From the NCBI GenBank assembly GCA_035650655.1, contig DASRHG010000066.1, positions 1-11,763 of the forward strand: DNA of 11,763 bases. The letters run 5' to 3'. Source of the stretch: DASRHG01 sp035650655 (lineage in GTDB: Bacteria; Desulfobacterota; Binatia; DP-6). The notes below the pieces were generated by a model. It made no database searches. It was not told where the DNA came from and worked only from the letters and a program-made list of their open reading frames with translations. Position numbers and translations under genes: made by a program. Of this stretch, positions 1-7,102 are shown in pieces; position 1 is the stretch's first letter; each line of letters opens with the position of its first letter.

Positions 1-2089
1 CAAGGGGAGCTTCGACGAGGGCCCGCAGCCGTTCACGGGCGACGGCGGAGACGCCGCGAACGCGGGCTTCGACCGTCCCTCGCGCATCGCGCTCCGGCCG
101 CGCGGCTGCGGGGCGCCGGGTGCCCCGCCCTGCACCCTCTACGTCGGCGACTCGCGCCACAACTGCGTCCGCAGGGTGGACCCGGCGACGAACGTCATCA
201 CGACCGTCGCCGGCGTCCCGCTCGCGCCGGGCGACGGGGGCGACGGCGGCCCGGCGGCGCAGGCGCGGATGCAGACGCCGGGTGCGCTCCCGGGTCCGAA
301 CGACACGGTCCTCGTCGTGGACGACACCGCGAACCGGATCCGCCTCTACGATCCGGCGACCGGCACGATCCGCGCGTTCGCGGGCGACGGCCACGGCGCG
401 TTCGGCGGCGACGGCGGCCCCGCGGCGCGCGCCGTCCTCAACCGCCCGACCGGGCTCGCGCGCGACGCGAGCGGCGCCGTCTTCGTCGCGGACCACGACG
501 GCTTCCGCGTGCGCCGCATCGGTCCCGACCTCGTGATCACGACGGTAGTGGGCGACGGCGGACGCGGGACGGGCGGCGACGAGGGGCCGGCGACGGCCGC
601 CCAGCTCGCGCAGCCGACCGGCGTCGCCGTCACCCCCTCCGGCGACCTGCTCGTGACCGACGCCGAGGGCGAGACCGTGCGCCGCGTCGACTCCTCCGGG
701 CGGATCCACGCGTTCGCCGGGACGCCGGGCAGGGCGGGAAACGCGGGCGACGGACAGCCGGCGACAACGGCGCTCCTCGACACGCCGCTCCGGACGGCCG
801 TGGCCGCGAACGGCGACGTCTACGTCGCCGACTTCAACAACCACGAGATCCGTCGTGTCGTCGCCGCGACGGGCCGGATCGAGCGTGTCGCCGGGACCGG
901 CACGCCCGGCGACGACGGCGACGAGGGGCCGGCCCTGGCGGCGCACCTCGACAACCCCGCGGCCGTCGCGCTCGGCCCGGACGGGCGGCTCTACGTGTCG
1001 GACTTCGGCAACGAGCGCCTCCGCGTGATCGACGGCCAGGGCCGGATCCACGCGCTCGCCGGCACCGGCGTCGCGACCGGCTCGATCGACGGTCCGGGCG
1101 GCGACCCGCGCGACGACCGCGGCGACGGGGGCCCGGCGGCCGCGGCGACGTTCTCCGACCCGACGGGGATCGCGTTCGACGTGGACGGCGCGCTCCTCGT
1201 CGCCGACCAGGGCAACCACGTGATCCGCCGGCTCGCGCCCGACGCGAGCGGCACGGTCGGGCCGACGTCGGTCGTGACGACGATCGCGGGCGACGGGCGC
1301 GCGACCTTCGGCGGCGACGGCGGCGACGCGCTCCGCGCGAGCCTGCTCCGGCCGACCGACGTCCTGCCGCTCGGCGACGGCCGCCTCCTCGTCTCCGACC
1401 GCGGCAACCAGCGCGTGCGGATGCTCGTCCCCGTCGGCGCGGACCTGTGCAGCGTCCCGTGCGACGATCACGATCCTTGCACCGCGGACTCCTGCGACCC
1501 GACGTCCGGCTGCCGGCACGCGCCCGGCGCCGACGGCACCGGCGACGCCTGCCAGGGCGGCACCGGCACGGCGTGCGCGGGCGGCACCGGCGCCTGCATT
1601 CCGGGCGGCGGCCCGACGAGCGTCGACTGCCTCCTCGAGACCGTCGTCCGCGGCGCCACGGGCCGGCCGACCGTCCGCTGCACCGACGGCGACCCCGCGT
1701 GCGACGGCGACCCGGCGGCCGGCCGCTGCGGGTTCGCCGTCGCCTGGTGCTTCAACGGCACGGACCCCCGCCTCGCCTGCCGCGCGACCGGCGTCGCGAA
1801 GCTCGGGATCGCGGCGAGCGCCTCGCCGCGCGCCGCCCGCCGCCGCATCGTCACGGCGGCGCTCGGGGCCGTCACGACGCTCGCGGGCTCGTCGGCGAGC
1901 ACGCGCGGCCCCACCGTCGTCCTCGCCCCGCCGCTCGGCACGGCGAACGTCTGCACGCGGGCCATCGCGGTCGGCGTCGCGCTCGGGAAGCACCGCCGCC
2001 GGAGCGTCGTCCTCGCCAGCGTCGCGAAGGCCGCGCACCGCCGGGTCGACCGCGACCGCATCCGCCTCGTGTGCGAGCAAGCGCGCTGA
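1..2089 (+). CDS. NHL-repeat beta-propeller protein with Cys-rich C-terminal region (5' end outside window)
   Basis: The reading frame is open from base 2 to the TGA at 2087-2089 (695 residues visible), and the repeats are already running at the left edge, so the start lies outside the window. A GTG at 176 is only an internal valine. Eight NHL-type units follow, each opening with GDGG/GDEG-PA-A and continuing to a D-x2-N-x-R-I/V-R core and a V-A-G-T/D-G turn, which together suggest a beta-propeller. After about nt 1446 comes a cysteine-rich stretch containing CDDHDPCTADSCDPTSGC, a motif I associate with secreted proteins of Myxococcota and Binatota-like bacteria. The last ~150 residues (nt 1622-2086) start with DCLLETVV and contain CTDGDPACDGD and CFNGTDPRLAC; paired cysteines suggest disulfides and an extracytoplasmic location. 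No catalytic motif is visible. The role is probably binding or structural, and the substrate is unknown. The gene ends convergently against the minus-strand block. Confidence 0.85.
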   Translation, partial: KGSFDEGPQPFTGDGGDAANAGFDRPSRIALRPRGCGAPGAPPCTLYVGDSRHNCVRRVDPATNVITTVAGVPLAPGDGGDGGPAAQARMQTPGALPGPNDTVLVVDDTANRIRLYDPATGTIRAFAGDGHGAFGGDGGPAARAVLNRPTGLARDASGAVFVADHDGFRVRRIGPDLVITTVVGDGGRGTGGDEGPATAAQLAQPTGVAVTPSGDLLVTDAEGETVRRVDSSGRIHAFAGTPGRAGNAGDGQPATTALLDTPLRTAVAANGDVYVADFNNHEIRRVVAATGRIERVAGTGTPGDDGDEGPALAAHLDNPAAVALGPDGRLYVSDFGNERLRVIDGQGRIHALAGTGVATGSIDGPGGDPRDDRGDGGPAAAATFSDPTGIAFDVDGALLVADQGNHVIRRLAPDASGTVGPTSVVTTIAGDGRATFGGDGGDALRASLLRPTDVLPLGDGRLLVSDRGNQRVRMLVPVGADLCSVPCDDHDPCTADSCDPTSGCRHAPGADGTGDACQGGTGTACAGGTGACIPGGGPTSVDCLLETVVRGATGRPTVRCTDGDPACDGDPAAGRCGFAVAWCFNGTDPRLACRATGVAKLGIAASASPRAARRRIVTAALGAVTTLAGSSASTRGPTVVLAPPLGTANVCTRAIAVGVALGKHRRRSVVLASVAKAAHRRVDRDRIRLVCEQAR
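38..1438 (+). repeat. Eight in-frame NHL repeat units
   Basis: Units begin at about nt 38, 239, 407, 575, 746, 917, 1121 and 1313, each at a GDGG, GDEG or GDGQ codon block. Spacing is 168-171 nt for the central units and 192-204 nt for units 1, 6 and 7, which carry loop insertions (for example the GSIDGPGGDPRDDR insert before unit 7). The repeat is clear at protein level. At DNA level only the ggcgacggcggccc-like block is well conserved. Confidence 0.85.
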
Positions 2090-2100
2090 GCGGCGCGGCG

Positions 2101-2124
2101 GCGGGCGGCCGCCGGGGCGCCCGC
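2101..2124. terminator. GC hairpin between convergent stop codons
   Basis: GCGGGCG at 2101-2107 pairs perfectly with CGCCCGC at 2118-2124 around a 10-nt loop. A second dyad, TGAGCGG at 2087-2093 with CCGCTCA at 2121-2127, includes both stop codons of the convergent genes. There is no T-run on either strand, so termination is inferred from position and stem strength only. Confidence 0.4.
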
Positions 2125-3477
2125 TCAGGCCGCGGCCGTCGCCTCGCGCGGCCACACCTCGCCCGGCGGCACGATCCGGAGCGCGGCGTGGCGCGGGACC
2201 ACGTCCGGGACGAGGGCGCCGTCGTCGACGAGGCAGGCGAGCTCGTCGAGCCCCGGCGCCTCGATCCGCTCGAGCTGCGCCTCGAGACCGCTCTCCTCGA
2301 CCCCGGCGAGCGCGACGAGCCGTCCGCCCCGGTCGACCAGGATCGGGGCGCCGGTGAGCGCGGCGCGCACGGCGGGCGTGTGCCGGTAGCGGAGGAACCA
2401 GGCGTCCCACGTGTTCGGACGGTCGAGCGCCGCGCCCCACTTCCGCTTGTAGCGGAGGACGCCGTCGGTCAGGACCGGCCGGCACGTGCCGAGGCCGAGG
2501 CGGTGGAAGCCGCGCCCGACGGCGAAGCGGATGGCGTGGTAGTAGCAGGCCTCGATCCCGGTCGTCGGTGCGACGTCCGCCCCGAGGTCGGCCCCGAACA
2601 CGACGACGCGGACGTCGCGCCCGACGCGCTCGAGCACGGCGCCGGCGATCGGCCGGGCCTCGCGCTCGAGGAGCAGGAGCCAGCCGCGGCGGCGCACGTG
2701 CCGGAAGACGTGGCGCGGCACGGGGACGGCGAGATCCGCGAACCGGCGCGTCACGTACGGCTCGTAGAGCCGCCGGCGGAAGTCCTCCCACACGCGGGCG
2801 TCGCGCGTCACGCGGACGGTCACGCCGAGGCGGTCGATGCGGCGGATGTCGTTCTTCCGCGCGGCGCGTCCGCTCCGCTCGCCGTGGACGATCGCCTCGA
2901 GCGGGCGGTCGGTCGCGAGCCCGAGGGGAATCCACGCCGGGACGCGAGCGGCGCCGCGAGCAGCCGCCCAGAACGGCCACGAGGTCTGCCAGAGGGAGAG
3001 GTCCGCGGTCGCGGCGAGCTCTGCCGCCGCCGCGCGCACGTCGAGCGCCCGGACCTCGCCAAGCCGCGCCTCGAGCGGCGGGACGGCGAAGAGCGTCTGC
3101 CCCCAGTAGCGCACCGAAAGGTCGTCGGCCGCAAGCAGGCAGCTGAGCGCGAAGCCGCCGACGCGCGACGGTCCCGAGAGCCGCCGGAGCGGGTAGACCG
3201 TCCGCCGGAGCCGGCGGACCCGGCGCAGGAGCTCCGTTGCGGTCTCGACCGGCGTGCGCAGCCGCCCCGGGAGCGCGCTCGCGAGCTCGTCGACCAGGTT
3301 GAGCGGGCGCAGGCACCGCCGAGCCTCCTCCGGCAGGCGACGGTAGAGCGCGAGGGCGGAGGAGACGGCCACGGGTCGGAGCGACGACGCTCCAAGCGCC
3401 GTGCCACGGACCCGCGGTGCGCGGGAGCGCCGGACGCCCGGGAGCGGTGTCGCCCACGCCGCCACGGACCGCAGCAA
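2125..3477 (-). CDS. FemAB/BioF2-like GNAT-fold acyltransferase
   Basis: A 450-residue frame ending in TGA at 2125-2127. Residues ~200-350 show the FemAB/BioF2-type GNAT pattern: a basic RAARKNDIRRIDRLGVTV segment (~204-221), then a beta-rich region with an acceptor-side TTGIEACYYHAIRFAVGRG helix (~305-323), and LGLGTCRPVLTDGVLRYKRKWGA (~327-349), where proteins of this group have the second acyl-CoA-binding half. The family transfers amino-acyl or acyl groups to peptidoglycan precursors, lipids or polysaccharides; the acceptor here is unknown. No signal peptide or membrane span is evident, so it is probably cytosolic. The start is uncertain: the longest frame begins with TTG at 3477, and the protein has no internal methionine. 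GTG codons at 3465 or 3372 are alternatives, and the first ~35 residues look low in structure. It lies 75 nt behind the dismutase stop. Confidence 0.65.
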   Translation of the reverse strand: MLRSVAAWATPLPGVRRSRAPRVRGTALGASSLRPVAVSSALALYRRLPEEARRCLRPLNLVDELASALPGRLRTPVETATELLRRVRRLRRTVYPLRRLSGPSRVGGFALSCLLAADDLSVRYWGQTLFAVPPLEARLGEVRALDVRAAAAELAATADLSLWQTSWPFWAAARGAARVPAWIPLGLATDRPLEAIVHGERSGRAARKNDIRRIDRLGVTVRVTRDARVWEDFRRRLYEPYVTRRFADLAVPVPRHVFRHVRRRGWLLLLEREARPIAGAVLERVGRDVRVVVFGADLGADVAPTTGIEACYYHAIRFAVGRGFHRLGLGTCRPVLTDGVLRYKRKWGAALDRPNTWDAWFLRYRHTPAVRAALTGAPILVDRGGRLVALAGVEESGLEAQLERIEAPGLDELACLVDDGALVPDVVPRHAALRIVPPGEVWPREATAAA

Positions 3478-3500
3478 TCCGTCCGGAAGGGCGACACCGC
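3444..3500. repeat. Perfect 12-bp inverted repeat with nested inner dyad
   Basis: GCGGTGTCGCCC at 3444-3455 is the exact reverse complement of GGGCGACACCGC at 3489-3500. Inside it, ACGGA at 3464-3468 pairs with TCCGT at 3478-3482 around a 9-nt loop. It lies 53 nt beyond the dismutase stop and covers the longest-frame TTG start of the acyltransferase. It could be an attenuator or terminator of the dismutase transcript (no T-run follows) or an operator. Perfect 12-bp pairs are not very rare in DNA this rich in G+C. Confidence 0.45.
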
Positions 3501-3552
3501 CCCGCCCACGGACGCCGGGACGGGCCTCTGCCGAGAGCCCGGCCGGAGATGC

Positions 3553-4188
3553 TCAGGCCGTCGCCTGCCCGACCGCGACGCCGGCGTGGAGCCGGCTCTC
3601 GACGGCACGCCAGTCGACGTTCGCGAAGAACGCCTCGATGTAGCGCGGCCGGTCGGCCGGTGCGTAGTCGAGCAGGAACGCGTGCTCCCACACGTCCATC
3701 ACGAGGATCGGGGTGAAGCCCGCCACGTTGCCGACCTCGTGCAGCGTCACCCAGTGGTTCGAGAGCCGGCCGTTCGCCGGGTTCTCGAAGCAGATCGCCC
3801 AGCCGACGCCGCGCATCTTCCCCACGCCGACGAAGTCCGTCTTCCAGCGCTCCCAGCTGCCGAAGCTCTTCTCGGCGGCCACCGCGAACGCGGACCCGCG
3901 GCCCGGATCGCCGGCGCCGTCGCGGCGGAGGTTTCCGAAGTAGTACTCGTGGAGCACCATCCCGTTGTACTCGAACCCGAGCCGCCGCGTGAGCTCGGAG
4001 TACGACGGCATCTCTTCGCGGTCGATGCGCCCGTCCTTCAGGATCTCGTCGATCTGCTCGTTCAGCAGATTCGTCTGCTGCACGTAGCCCTCGTAGAGCT
4101 TGAAGTGCATCTCGAGCGTCTTGTCCGAGATCCCGCGGAGGCCGCTCAGGGGGAACTGCTTCGCCTCGTAGACCTTCTCACTCGCCAT
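3553..4188 (-). CDS. Superoxide dismutase, Fe/Mn family (divergent)
   Basis: A 211-residue protein, close to the usual 190-215 for Fe/Mn superoxide dismutases, which convert superoxide to oxygen and hydrogen peroxide. ATG at 4188 is chosen because a GGAGCGGG Shine-Dalgarno-like stretch sits directly upstream and the protein then opens with the family pattern. A GTG- or ATG-type start up to 24 codons earlier in the same frame would add a proline/arginine-rich leader with no homology. Metal ligands are visible: His28, His80 (LHEYYF), Asp165 and His169 (MDVWEHAF). Unusual features: Gly76 at the position of the Fe-enzyme glutamine; Val163 two residues before the ligand Asp, where Mn-enzymes have Gly and classic Fe-enzymes Thr; KLYEGY in place of the usual K-H-H-x-x-Y; and HEYYF instead of a HxxxW second ligand motif. 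It has no signal peptide and is probably cytosolic. Metal preference cannot be read safely. Confidence 0.9.
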   Translation of the reverse strand: MASEKVYEAKQFPLSGLRGISDKTLEMHFKLYEGYVQQTNLLNEQIDEILKDGRIDREEMPSYSELTRRLGFEYNGMVLHEYYFGNLRRDGAGDPGRGSAFAVAAEKSFGSWERWKTDFVGVGKMRGVGWAICFENPANGRLSNHWVTLHEVGNVAGFTPILVMDVWEHAFLLDYAPADRPRYIEAFFANVDWRAVESRLHAGVAVGQATA

Positions 4189-4282
4189 CCCGCTCCGATC
4201 ACGCACGGGACGCGACCGGTCAATCCCGGCGCGTGAGCGCTCGTCGGGCGGGAGGGGCACCCGCGGGCGGCCCGGCTGGTGA

Positions 4283-4819
4283 TCAGCGCGCGCGCCGGTA
4301 CGTGCCCATCAGCTCCGCCGTGCCGAGGGTGTGGCCTTCGATCGCGCGGAGGACCTGCGCGCGCGTCGCGCCCGGGTCGAGACCCGTCTCGGCGTCGAGC
4401 GCGAAGAGCTTGAAGTAGTAGCGGTGGGCCGCGCCGGGCGGCGGGCACGGGCCGCCCCAGCCGATCTTCTTGAAGTCGTTCGTGCCCTGCCGGCCGCCGC
4501 CGGCGAGCGTCTTCTGCGGCGGCACGCCCTCGGAGAGCATCCGCGTGCCGGCCGGGAGGTCGTAGACGACCCAGTGCGCCCACGTCCCGGCGGGGGCGTC
4601 CGGGTCCTCGCAGACGAGCGCGAGCCGCTTCGTACCGCTCGGCGGGGCCGTCCACGCGAGCGCGGGCGAGAGGTTGGCGTCGTCGCACGTGTGTCGCACC
4701 GGAATCGGGGCGCCGTTCGCGAACGCGGAGCTCGTGAGCTCGAACGCCATGGCGGGACCTCCGATCGCGAGGATGACGGCGGACGCGAGGGCGAAGCGCA
4801 CGGCGCCCGTGTAGTGCAC
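4283..4819 (-). CDS. YbhB/YbcL-family (PEBP-like) protein, exported
   Basis: 178 residues with a clear Sec signal peptide: a hydrophobic core at ~8-22 and an AMA motif at 23-25, giving likely cleavage before FELTSS. The mature part carries phosphatidylethanolamine-binding-protein motifs: EDPDAPAGTWAHW (71-83), GWGGPCPPPG (120-129) and HRYYFKLFALD (132-142), which form the small anion-binding pocket of the fold. Bacterial members are often annotated as Raf-kinase-inhibitor-like, but a kinase role is not established; ligand binding in the periplasm is the modest guess. The start is GTG at 4819 with AGGCGAGG a few bases upstream; GTG at 4801 is an alternative that would still leave the hydrophobic core. 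It begins 25 nt after the glycine oxidase stop, so it may be the last gene of that transcript. A 94-nt gap separates it from the dismutase. Confidence 0.85.
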   Translation of the reverse strand: MHYTGAVRFALASAVILAIGGPAMAFELTSSAFANGAPIPVRHTCDDANLSPALAWTAPPSGTKRLALVCEDPDAPAGTWAHWVVYDLPAGTRMLSEGVPPQKTLAGGGRQGTNDFKKIGWGGPCPPPGAAHRYYFKLFALDAETGLDPGATRAQVLRAIEGHTLGTAELMGTYRRAR

Positions 4820-4844
4820 GAGCGCCTCGCCTGTCCATCCCGGC

Positions 4845-5963
4845 TCAGCGCGCGAAGCGCCCGGGCTCCATGCCGCGGAGCGGGAGCGCCGTGCGGCCGG
4901 CGGTCACGAGGTCGGCGATCGCGTCCCCGGTCACGGGCGCGAGGAGGATGCCGCTCCGGTAGTGCCCCGTCGCCCAGACGAGCCCCGGACAGCGCGCGTC
5001 GCGGCCGAGGACCGGACGGTGGTCCGGCGTGCCCGGCCGGAGCCCCGCGTACACCCGCTCGACCGTGAGCGCGCCGAGCGCCGGGACCAGCGCGCAGACG
5101 GCGTCGAGGATGGCCGCCGCGGCCCCCGCCGTGACCCGCTTCTCGAACCCCACGCGCTCGAGCGTGCTGCCCGCGAGGACGCGCCCGTCGGCGCGCGGCA
5201 CCGCGTATCCGCGGAGCGAGTACACCGGACGCGGGAGGGCGCCCGGAGCGCCGCGGAGCACGATCATCTGTCCGCGCACCGGGAAGACGGGCGGCGCCAC
5301 GACGCCCGGGGGCAGCGCGAGCGCCGCCGCCCACGCGCCGGCCGCGATGACGACCGCCGGCGTCGCGACCTCGCCGCGCGCCGTCGCGACGCCGACGACG
5401 CGTCCGCGGCGCGCACGCACGGCGCGGACCTCCACGCCTTCGACGACGCGCGCGCCGGCACGCACCGCCGCGCGCGCGACCGCGGCCGCGAGGCGCTCGT
5501 TGTTCACCCGGTGGTCGTCCGGGAAGAAGAGGGCGGCGCGCGCGACGCGCGCGAGCGCCGGCACGAGACGGCGGGCGGCGCGCCCGTCGAGGCGCTCGAC
5601 GCGAAGCCCCGCGGCGCGCTGCCAGCGGGCGCGCGCGCCGAGGACGCGCGCGTCCGCGGCGCCGAGGATCGCGTACACGATGCCGTCCGTACGGAACTCG
5701 ACGTCGATGCCGCTCTCCTCCTCGACCGCCGCCGCCCACGCCGGCCAGCCGGCGCGGCTCGCGAGCGCCAGGCGGAGGACCGGGCCGGGTCGCTCGCACT
5801 CGGCCTGCGGCGCGACCATGCCGGCGGCGGCGCTCGTCGCTTCGGCGCCGACGCGTCCCCGCTCGAGCACGACGACGCGGGCGCCGCGCCGCCCGAGCGC
5901 GCGTGCCACGGCGCAGCCGATCACCCCGCCGCCGACGACGACGACGTCCGCCGTGCGGATCAT
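4845..5963 (-). CDS. thiO: Glycine oxidase, ThiO-type FAD-dependent amine oxidase
   Basis: 372 residues, matching ThiO length. The N-terminal Rossmann fold has VVVVGGGVIG (7-16) and an acidic Glu34 at the end of beta-2 for the FAD ribose. EATSAAAGMVAPQAE (41-55) is the ThiO/DAO flavin-loop signature. C-terminal motifs are AGLRPGTPDHRPVLG (306-320) and ATGHYRSGILLAPVTG (331-346), typical of glycine oxidases, with Arg309 a likely carboxylate ligand. The family oxidises glycine or other small amines to an imine plus hydrogen peroxide, and ThiO supplies iminoglycine for thiazole synthesis. No thiG, thiS or thiF is in the window, so a catabolic role on glycine, sarcosine or another amino acid released by the neighbouring M24 proteins is equally possible. 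ATG at 5963 overlaps the upstream stop as ATGA, implying translational coupling. Confidence 0.8.
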   Translation of the reverse strand: MIRTADVVVVGGGVIGCAVARALGRRGARVVVLERGRVGAEATSAAAGMVAPQAECERPGPVLRLALASRAGWPAWAAAVEEESGIDVEFRTDGIVYAILGAADARVLGARARWQRAAGLRVERLDGRAARRLVPALARVARAALFFPDDHRVNNERLAAAVARAAVRAGARVVEGVEVRAVRARRGRVVGVATARGEVATPAVVIAAGAWAAALALPPGVVAPPVFPVRGQMIVLRGAPGALPRPVYSLRGYAVPRADGRVLAGSTLERVGFEKRVTAGAAAAILDAVCALVPALGALTVERVYAGLRPGTPDHRPVLGRDARCPGLVWATGHYRSGILLAPVTGDAIADLVTAGRTALPLRGMEPGRFAR

Positions 5964-7102
5964 GGCGGCGGCGCCGAGAGGAGCTCGCAGCCGGTGTCGG
6001 TCACGACCACGGTCTGCTCGGCCCGGTACCCGCCGAGCCCCTCCTCCCACGCGTACGGCTCGAGCACGAGCACCGTGCCCGGCACGAGCACGAAGCGCTC
6101 CTCCGCGGCGAGCCCGAGGTCGGTGCCGACGAAGGGCGGCTCCACGCCGCCGATCCCGATGCCGTGCGCGAGGTAGAGCGGGACCGGCCACGGTGCGGGG
6201 CGCGCCGGGCCCATGAGCGCGCGCGCCGCGCGGTGCAGCTCGGCCGCCGTCCGCCCGGGACGGCAGACGGCGAGGACGGCGTCGAGGATCTCGCGCCACC
6301 GGGCGCGAAGCACGACGTCGGCGGCGCGGGGCTCCCCGCCCGCGACCCACGTCCAGCCGACGTCGGACAGGTAGCCCTCGTGCAGCATGCCGGTGTCGAT
6401 CATGACCTGATCGCCGGCCTCGATCACGCGCGTGTCCGGCAGCTCGCGGTACGGCAGCCCGCCGGCGAACGTCCACGGCGCGTCGGCGGCCGTCCGCGGC
6501 AGCACGCACCAGAGCGGCTCGACGTGGCAGGCGACGAGACCGCGCTCCGCCGCCGCCGCGAGGAAGCGGCCCGTCAGCTCCACCTCCCGGACGCCGGGGA
6601 CGATCGCCGGCAGCACCGCGCGCACGGCCGCCTCGGTCAGGCGCTGCGCCTCGGCGAGCCGCGCCACCTCCTCCGGCGTCTTCACCGCGCGCGCCGCGTG
6701 GAGCGCCGGGTCCGCGCTCGCGAACGTGGCGCGCGGCAGCGCCCGGGCGAGCCCCTCCGCGAGCGCGAACGGCAGCCGCTCGACGCCGACGTGGCGCGCG
6801 TCGGCGAGGAGGTCGGCGAGCGCGGCCACCGCGCCGCGGGCGGCGCGCGGCAGCACGTGCGCCGCGACGTCGCTCGGGACGAAGGCCGGGTCGACCCCGA
6901 GCACGTGGAGCCGCCGCGGCGTGACGACGGCGGCGAAGGGGCGGGCCGCCTCGACGCTCGAGTCGCCGTGCACCGGCACCGCGCCGCTCGCGTAGCGCAC
7001 GGCGCCGGCGGACGTGAGGATGAGCGCGTCCTCGCCCGCCGCCGCCATCGCCGCGCGGAGCCGCGCGAGCCGCGCGGCCCGGAGCGACGCCGGATCCGTC
7101 AC
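5960..7102 (-). CDS. M24-family (aminopeptidase P/prolidase-like) hydrolase, metal site intact
   Basis: 380 residues with the creatinase N-domain (~1-135) followed by the pita-bread M24 domain (~140-375). All five metal ligands are present: Asp236 (MIDTG), Asp247 (LSDVGWT), His313 (LAHGIG), Glu348 (LVLEPY) and Glu362 (RAEQTV). Known relatives hydrolyse Xaa-Pro peptides, proline dipeptides, creatine or ectoine. Unlike usual prolidases, the PH(Y/H) before the first ligand is LPYREL, and the second histidine after the HGxG motif is Val320 in HGIGIGGVEPP, so the substrate may not be a prolyl peptide. The start is GTG at 7102, which overlaps the upstream stop as GTGA; the family N-terminus follows directly (SLRAARLARLRAAM). 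It ends as ATGA with the glycine oxidase. Probably cytosolic, with no signal peptide. It is a paralogue of the preceding gene product. Confidence 0.85.
   Translation of the reverse strand: MTDPASLRAARLARLRAAMAAAGEDALILTSAGAVRYASGAVPVHGDSSVEAARPFAAVVTPRRLHVLGVDPAFVPSDVAAHVLPRAARGAVAALADLLADARHVGVERLPFALAEGLARALPRATFASADPALHAARAVKTPEEVARLAEAQRLTEAAVRAVLPAIVPGVREVELTGRFLAAAAERGLVACHVEPLWCVLPRTAADAPWTFAGGLPYRELPDTRVIEAGDQVMIDTGMLHEGYLSDVGWTWVAGGEPRAADVVLRARWREILDAVLAVCRPGRTAAELHRAARALMGPARPAPWPVPLYLAHGIGIGGVEPPFVGTDLGLAAEERFVLVPGTVLVLEPYAWEEGLGGYRAEQTVVVTDTGCELLSAPPP

Noticed and set aside
38..1438. Regular ggcgacggcgg blocks as a DNA satellite or CRISPR-like array
   Set aside because: The blocks stay in one reading frame, are spaced 168-204 nt apart and encode the start of NHL units; the sequence between them is coding and related, not unique spacers.
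4196..4223. Possible promoter for the dismutase: TTGACC at 4218-4223 and TGATCG at 4196-4201 on the minus strand, 16-nt spacer
   Set aside because: The -10 is a poor match and it would place the transcription start on the Shine-Dalgarno sequence.
1447..4236. Long plus-strand open frame (929 codons) spanning opposite the acyltransferase and dismutase
   Set aside because: Arginine- and glutamate-rich low-complexity translation without domain signature, antisense to two recognisable genes; a normal by-product of very high G+C.
4309..5799. Minus-strand open frame of ~496 codons overlapping the glycine oxidase and PEBP-like genes in another frame
   Set aside because: Mostly Arg/Ala/Pro, and both real genes in this stretch have complete motifs in their own frames.
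4845..5963. Oxidase as evidence of a thiamine operon
   Set aside because: No thiC, thiD, thiE, thiG, thiS or TPP riboswitch is visible in the window; neighbours are M24 and DUF35/thiolase genes.
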